Program-made: the position numbers and the translations under genes | The notes under the pieces: generated by a model | Told to the model about the DNA's origin: nothing | What the model saw: only the letters and a program-made list of their open reading frames with translations | The model's database searches: none | Shown here: in pieces, positions 15,159-18,838 of the stretch | How the letters are laid out: each line of letters starts with the position of its first letter | How positions within the stretch are numbered: position 1 is the first letter of the stretch | Source of the DNA: Lachnospiraceae bacterium | GTDB lineage: Bacteria; Bacillota; Clostridia; Lachnospirales; Lachnospiraceae | Reading direction: 5' to 3' | Assembly: GCA_017958585.1 (NCBI GenBank) | Contig: JAGDCK010000110.1 | Coordinates: forward strand, 1-18,838 | Length of the DNA stretch: 18,838 bases

Positions 15159-15551
15159 TCAGTAACCGTAAAAGGCATTCTTTATCCAGTCGATCTTTTC
15201 ACCGTCAATGGCTATAACATCAAAACGTATAGGTATATTACCATTTATCCCCTTTGCTTTCAAGTATCCCTCCGCCACACGGACGATCTGCCTTTGCTTC
15301 TTTTTGTCCACGGCAAATACTGCAGCTCCGCGGGAATCTCTTTTCCTGTATTTTACTTCAAAAAACACGAGATATTCAATTGTTTTATTGACTATGGGTG
15401 TGATATAAGATTCGGAGCATTTGCCGATGAGATCGATCTCTCCGATTTTATGAAAATGGTAATTCTGTTCCAGGATTTTGACATTATTCTGCTCTAGAAA
15501 TGTTCTTGCAATGCGCTCTTTATCCGCGCCTATTTCACGGGTGTTTATCAT
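15159..15551 (-). CDS. yraN: YraN family (UPF0102) predicted nuclease-fold protein
   Basis: This 130-residue protein has the PD-(D/E)xK-like core of the UPF0102/YraN family: GEIDLI (37-42) with E38 and D40, then FFEVKYRK (63-70) with E65 and K67, and VDKKKQRQIVRVAEGYL (81-97). Homologues resemble Holliday-junction resolvases, but their cellular task is not settled. Between GEIDLI and LVFFEVK there are about 12 residues more than the short turn usual in the family. The ATG overlaps the stop of the upstream YlqH-type gene (ATGA), suggesting coupled translation. Its place behind rnhB is common in Firmicutes. Confidence 0.92.
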   Translation of the reverse strand: MINTREIGADKERIARTFLEQNNVKILEQNYHFHKIGEIDLIGKCSESYITPIVNKTIEYLVFFEVKYRKRDSRGAAVFAVDKKKQRQIVRVAEGYLKAKGINGNIPIRFDVIAIDGEKIDWIKNAFYGY

Positions 15552-15835
15552 CTGACTTTATCCTTTATTCTGTCAAGTTTATTATCCACGGAATTGACAA
15601 AGACCAGGATCTCCGCAACCACCTCATAGAGTTCAGGAGGGATATACTCGCCCACATCAAGGTTAGCCAGGTTCTGTGCAAGCTTGTCATCCCTGTGAAT
15701 GGGCACTTCGCTTTCCTTTGCCTTATCAATGATCTTTTCCGCAAGAGCTCCTGTTCCCGTGGCCAGGACCCTGGGGGCTTCGTCTGTTGGATCATACCCC
15801 AGTGCCACTGCTCTTTTTTGCTTATTATCACTCAT
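15548..15835 (-). CDS. ylqH: Stand-alone FlhB C-terminal-domain protein (YlqH type)
   Basis: This 95-residue protein matches only the cytoplasmic C-terminal piece of FlhB/YscU export switch proteins: AVALGYDP (9-16), EAPRVLATGTGALAEKIIDKA, VPIHRDDKLAQNLANL and the ending IPPELYEVVAEILVF. It has no membrane helices. In FlhB the piece is made by self-cleavage inside NPTH, just before the AVAL stretch. Here the protein begins MSDNKQKR and then AVAL, so the cleavage motif is absent. B. subtilis has a similar orphan, ylqH, next to ylqG and rnhB, and the order is the same here. Its function is not established; a flagellar-export-related role is inferred from homology. AAAGGA lies about 6-7 nt before the ATG. 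Confidence 0.9.
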   Translation of the reverse strand: MSDNKQKRAVALGYDPTDEAPRVLATGTGALAEKIIDKAKESEVPIHRDDKLAQNLANLDVGEYIPPELYEVVAEILVFVNSVDNKLDRIKDKVR

Positions 15836-15861
15836 AAATTATCCTTTCGAACCTTTAAATG

Positions 15862-17646
15862 TCAGGTTCTTACATCAAATGAATATTCCCCATAAGAAAC
15901 ACTGCCTCCGCCCTCGCCTGAAGCCGGATCAGTTTTAATGCCAGGAAGCCCTGCATCGTTTTTCATATCCTTTGAAAGAGATGCACTGACTTCAAGGTTA
16001 TACCCCTTCTCTGTGAGGCGCTTATTTAACAGATCCATATTTGCCTCTAAAAAGTCCAAAATCCTATCATTTTCCACATAGAAATTGGTTGAGATATTTT
16101 CCCCGTGAAGAGCCACATACACATCCACAGGACCCATATTGTTGGTTGAAAGATGGAGGAATGCAGTGATGGTGCCTTCGCTCTCAGCCAGATTTCTTTT
16201 GTTTGCATAGATATAAAGATCTCCATCCTCTCTTCCGTCCAGGGACTTAAAGGGCATCTGCATAAATGTATAAAGGTTATTAAACTGATTTATAAATTCA
16301 AGGTTCTCCGACAGGTTGTTTAATCCGTTGACCGTCTCTTTGATAAGGGCTGCCGTTTTCTCGCTGACAGCTATGTTGTCTATAAGTTTTCCTAACTCAT
16401 CCCCCATCTTTGAAACCTTTAAGAAATGATCCCTAACCTCTTCCTTTGAGGCAAGTTCCTTTTCATTTAGATGGACCATGGTCTTTAACTTTTCAAAAAG
16501 AGCGGAGGATATCTCTTTATCCGGTATCTCTTTAAATAAAGATTCAGAACTGTTTAGTATATTAACATCCTTATTCTGTGCAGGGTCAAAGTTTAGTGAG
16601 GGCTTTCCCTCTGCATTTAAGGCTTTCTCCGGTGTCTCACCCAAGGTCTGTGCTTTGAGATCTGCAGATAAGCTTTCTGCCTGAGAGTTAACTGCCTCTT
16701 TACCCTGAACAGAGATTTCGGTGGCAGAAAAATTTTTAAGCAGTTCCTCATTTAGTTTGGTTTCAGCATCGGGAACAAGTTCTTTACCGGAAGTATTTAC
16801 GGTGGCTTCACTATTTACCACTCCATTATTTGCAGACCCATTTATTGCAACTTCACCATTTGCAGATTCTTTACCTGTTAATACTCCGGACTGCAACGTC
16901 GGATCAGAGTTTGTGGCAAGTGTTTCTCCGGAAGCCCCCGAAGCCTTGAATGAATCATAGAGGTTCTGAAGATCATTTAAAAGCTTTACAGCGCCGTTAT
17001 CATCACCGCTTTCAACCATTGATTCATATACTTTCGACAGATTGTCGAAGGTTTTTCCAACGCCTTCCTCCATCTTAAATTCCAGTTCAGCCACAGCCTT
17101 ATATTCCGCTATGGTCTTTTCGGAGACGGGGCTGTTCATCTCCCGCAAAGACACGATACTGTTTAAGTTTTCCGCGCCGAAATTCAGCACTTCCTTATAA
17201 GTGTTTTGAAGGGAATTTATGTCAATACTCATGCCACGGCTCATCATATTCTGAGTCATGGATACGGATACATCATTTACCGGGAGCTGCGCCATATTCA
17301 GAGCTTTTGTCACGGTCTGAGTTGATGCGGTATTAGTAAAAAGCGGAGAAAGGCTTAAGTTTTTTCCGTTATTTTTAACTTCAAATGTAATGGGTTTTCC
17401 TGTTTCCAGATTGATGGCAGCATCAATTTTGGCATTAAGGATGAGATCCCCGGCTATCTTTACCTGGGCAAGATCACTGTCCCTTGACAGAATCTCACCT
17501 GTGATGGTGGAACCGGGAATCAAAGACATGATGGTACGAGTCAAAGCCGCACCGACGTCCGCCTGCGTGGGAGCAGACTGACCGGTGGGTGTTTGAATTG
17601 AATTCGATATTTGATTGTTGCCAAAGAACAATTCGCTCAAATTCAT
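15862..17646 (-). CDS. FliK C-terminal-like protein (YlqG type), low-complexity middle
   Basis: This 594-residue protein has a C-terminal region (about 470-560) that fits the hook-length-control (FliK) C-terminal fold: LYIYANKRN, AFLHLSTNNMGPVDVYVALHG (496-515), then a helix LDFLEANMDLLNKRLTEKGYNLEVS. The N-terminal part (40-105) has a beta-rich stretch (GSTITGEILSRDSDLAQVKI). The middle (about 235-350) is a Gly/Ser/Asn/Glu-rich low-complexity linker, and a helical region follows (375-460). It resembles B. subtilis YlqG, which also lies between rnhB and ylqH. The flanking YlqH protein carries the FlhB domain that FliK contacts during substrate switching, so the two may act together. There is no signal peptide or membrane helix. 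AGGAAAATCAT precedes the ATG, 9 nt after the rnhB stop. Confidence 0.8.
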   Translation of the reverse strand: MNLSELFFGNNQISNSIQTPTGQSAPTQADVGAALTRTIMSLIPGSTITGEILSRDSDLAQVKIAGDLILNAKIDAAINLETGKPITFEVKNNGKNLSLSPLFTNTASTQTVTKALNMAQLPVNDVSVSMTQNMMSRGMSIDINSLQNTYKEVLNFGAENLNSIVSLREMNSPVSEKTIAEYKAVAELEFKMEEGVGKTFDNLSKVYESMVESGDDNGAVKLLNDLQNLYDSFKASGASGETLATNSDPTLQSGVLTGKESANGEVAINGSANNGVVNSEATVNTSGKELVPDAETKLNEELLKNFSATEISVQGKEAVNSQAESLSADLKAQTLGETPEKALNAEGKPSLNFDPAQNKDVNILNSSESLFKEIPDKEISSALFEKLKTMVHLNEKELASKEEVRDHFLKVSKMGDELGKLIDNIAVSEKTAALIKETVNGLNNLSENLEFINQFNNLYTFMQMPFKSLDGREDGDLYIYANKRNLAESEGTITAFLHLSTNNMGPVDVYVALHGENISTNFYVENDRILDFLEANMDLLNKRLTEKGYNLEVSASLSKDMKNDAGLPGIKTDPASGEGGGSVSYGEYSFDVRT

Positions 17647-17655
17647 ATGATTTTC

Positions 17656-18411
17656 CTATATAAAATGTGTAATGAATGTTTTTCTGTGGATGGGCGTAGG
17701 ACCATATTTCTGAAGAGCCGCAATATGTTCCGCACTGCCATATCCCTTGTTTGATGCAAAGCCGTATTCGGGATAGATTTCCGCATAATCTGTCATCATT
17801 CTGTCCCTGGTGACCTTGGCATAAATACTGGCCGCTCCAATAGAAATACTCTTGGCATCCCCTTTTATAATGGGTACCTGTTTGATATCTATACCGGGAA
17901 TCTTTACAGCATCGTTTAATAAAAGTGTGGGCGCCGGGTCAAGCTTTGATACCGCCTCGCGCATTGCTTCATAGGTGGCCTGCAAGATATTTATCTCATC
18001 TATCCTCTCGGGAGATGCGAAACCAACGGCACAGCTTAAAGCCTTTTCCTCTATGATGCAAAAAAGTTCCTCTCTCTTTTTTTCGGACAATTTCTTTGAA
18101 TCATTAATATATAGAATGTCACAATCCTTGGGTAAGATCACGGCGCCTGCCACAACAGGGCCCGCAAGAGGGCCACGACCCACTTCATCAATACCGCAGA
18201 TAAATTCATATTCCGGATATTTACGTTCAAACTCCCAGAGTTTTTCGATCCTTGCCTTTTCAATCTCAAGCTTTTGAAGACGTTTTTTTGCTGACTCCAC
18301 AAGGGTCACAACCGCTTTTCTCTCATCAGTTTCAAATTCTTTTATGAGATCAGGCAGATCAAGATCGGAAGCTGCCTTTAATATTTCTTTGATTTCACTT
18401 GCACTTTTCAT
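17656..18411 (-). CDS. rnhB: Ribonuclease HII
   Basis: This 251-residue enzyme cuts the RNA strand of RNA-DNA hybrids and starts removal of single ribonucleotides from DNA. The catalytic set is visible: D75 and E76 in CGIDEVGRGPLAGPVVAGAV, D167 in LLLNDAV and D185 in IIKGDAKS, with DSKKLS (104-109) and ASIYAKVTRD (194-203). The first 70 residues form a helical, charged extension, which is usual for Firmicute RnhB proteins. The ATG at 18411 abuts the lepB stop with no gap (TAAATG), so the two are translated from one mRNA. Confidence 0.97.
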   Translation of the reverse strand: MKSASEIKEILKAASDLDLPDLIKEFETDERKAVVTLVESAKKRLQKLEIEKARIEKLWEFERKYPEYEFICGIDEVGRGPLAGPVVAGAVILPKDCDILYINDSKKLSEKKREELFCIIEEKALSCAVGFASPERIDEINILQATYEAMREAVSKLDPAPTLLLNDAVKIPGIDIKQVPIIKGDAKSISIGAASIYAKVTRDRMMTDYAEIYPEYGFASNKGYGSAEHIAALQKYGPTPIHRKTFITHFI

Positions 18412-18838
18412 TTAGTCGATCTTTCCCCATTTATTCAAAGGCCATATGCGGAAAGCACCCTTTCCGGTTAGTTCGCTCCTCTTGATACTTCCCACTATCT
18501 CAAAACGGGAATCAAGGCTCTCGTTTCTGTTATCTCCCATGACAAAATACTCATCATCACCAAGAACCACATCATTTTCGGCTCTTCCGCGCATTTCCTC
18601 TCTGATCACTTCCCTGCCGTAGCTCTCTTCCAGGACCTCTCCGTTTATATAAATATAACCGTCCTCGTCAATGCGGATGGTCTCACCGGGAAGACCGATG
18701 ATCCTCTTAATATAATGTGAAGAAAGGTCACTTCTAGGAGGGAATACTACAATATCAAATCTCTCAGGGTCCTTGAATCTGTATGATAGCTTATCCACCC
18801 AGAGATTGTCCCCATCGCTTAAGGTGTTCATCATACTG
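18412..18838 (-). CDS. lepB: Signal peptidase I, N-terminus cut off by the window
   Basis: Type I signal peptidase removes signal peptides from exported proteins outside the membrane. The visible 141 codons start at the catalytic serine itself: AGT at 18837-18835, followed by MMNTLSDGDNLWVDKL, matches the box B pattern of Ser-Met. The general base Lys is in HYIKRIIGLPGE (codon 18708-18706), and box E is GDNRNESLDSR. The protein therefore surely starts upstream, outside the window, with its membrane anchor; the in-frame ATG at 18834 is not the start. The end (RIWPLNKWGKID) is normal. It heads the visible part of the lepB-rnhB-ylqG-ylqH-yraN run. Confidence 0.96.
   Translation of the reverse strand, partial: SMMNTLSDGDNLWVDKLSYRFKDPERFDIVVFPPRSDLSSHYIKRIIGLPGETIRIDEDGYIYINGEVLEESYGREVIREEMRGRAENDVVLGDDEYFVMGDNRNESLDSRFEIVGSIKRSELTGKGAFRIWPLNKWGKID

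Noticed and set aside
16597..16944. Possible protein repeats in the middle of the YlqG-type gene
   Set aside because: The region is rich in Gly, Ser, Asn and Glu, but I see no regular repeat unit. It looks like a disordered linker, normal for FliK-like proteins.

Overview
The window reads as an ordinary chromosomal stretch of a low-to-mid GC Firmicute. The best fit is a Lachnospiraceae-type Clostridium relative (Butyrivibrio-like). This is inferred from AGGAG-type ribosome binding sites, the YlqG/YlqH homologues beside rnhB, the PDZ/radical SAM/DUF512 protein directly upstream of der, and a long divergent PRPP synthetase. No mobile elements, tRNA or rRNA genes, or CRISPR arrays were seen. There is no stretch over 300 bases without a gene.

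Layout from left to right. (1) Positions 1-3756, minus strand: an LTA-synthase-type membrane phosphoglycerol transferase followed 3 nt later by a YfhO-family multipass protein that runs off the left edge. (2) Positions 3835-10261, minus strand: a tight six-gene operon in transcription order PDZ/radical SAM/DUF512 protein, der, plsY, gpsA, a MoxR-type AAA+ ATPase and a VWA protein, closed by a hairpin at 3797-3826. (3) Positions 10358-10403: two back-to-back promoters whose -35 boxes touch. One drives the operon leftward; the other drives a long PRPP synthetase rightward (10440-11624), which ends in a strong hairpin terminator at 11631-11654. (4) Positions 11660-15037, minus strand: an OmpR-type response regulator and an 892-residue histidine kinase with a large external sensor region. 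(5) Positions 15159-18838, minus strand: lepB (cut by the right edge), rnhB, a FliK-C-terminus-like protein (YlqG type), a stand-alone FlhB C-terminal-domain protein (YlqH type) and yraN, with gaps of 0 to 26 nt or short overlaps.

How the genes fit together. PlsY and GpsA make and use sn-glycerol-3-phosphate for phospholipid synthesis. The LtaS-like enzyme would consume phosphatidylglycerol, and the YfhO protein may decorate the resulting polymer, so much of the left half concerns envelope glycerophosphate chemistry. Der serves ribosome assembly. The MoxR/VWA pair resembles known AAA+/VWA maturation partners with an unknown client. The right-hand block mixes protein export (LepB), genome maintenance (RNase HII, YraN) and two orphan flagellar-type domains.

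I found no clearly new system. The most useful leads are the abutting divergent promoters, the LtaS-like/YfhO pair, the MoxR/VWA pair appended to the der-plsY-gpsA operon, the stand-alone FlhB-type domain that begins just past the usual NPTH cleavage site, and the uncharacterised sensor kinase.
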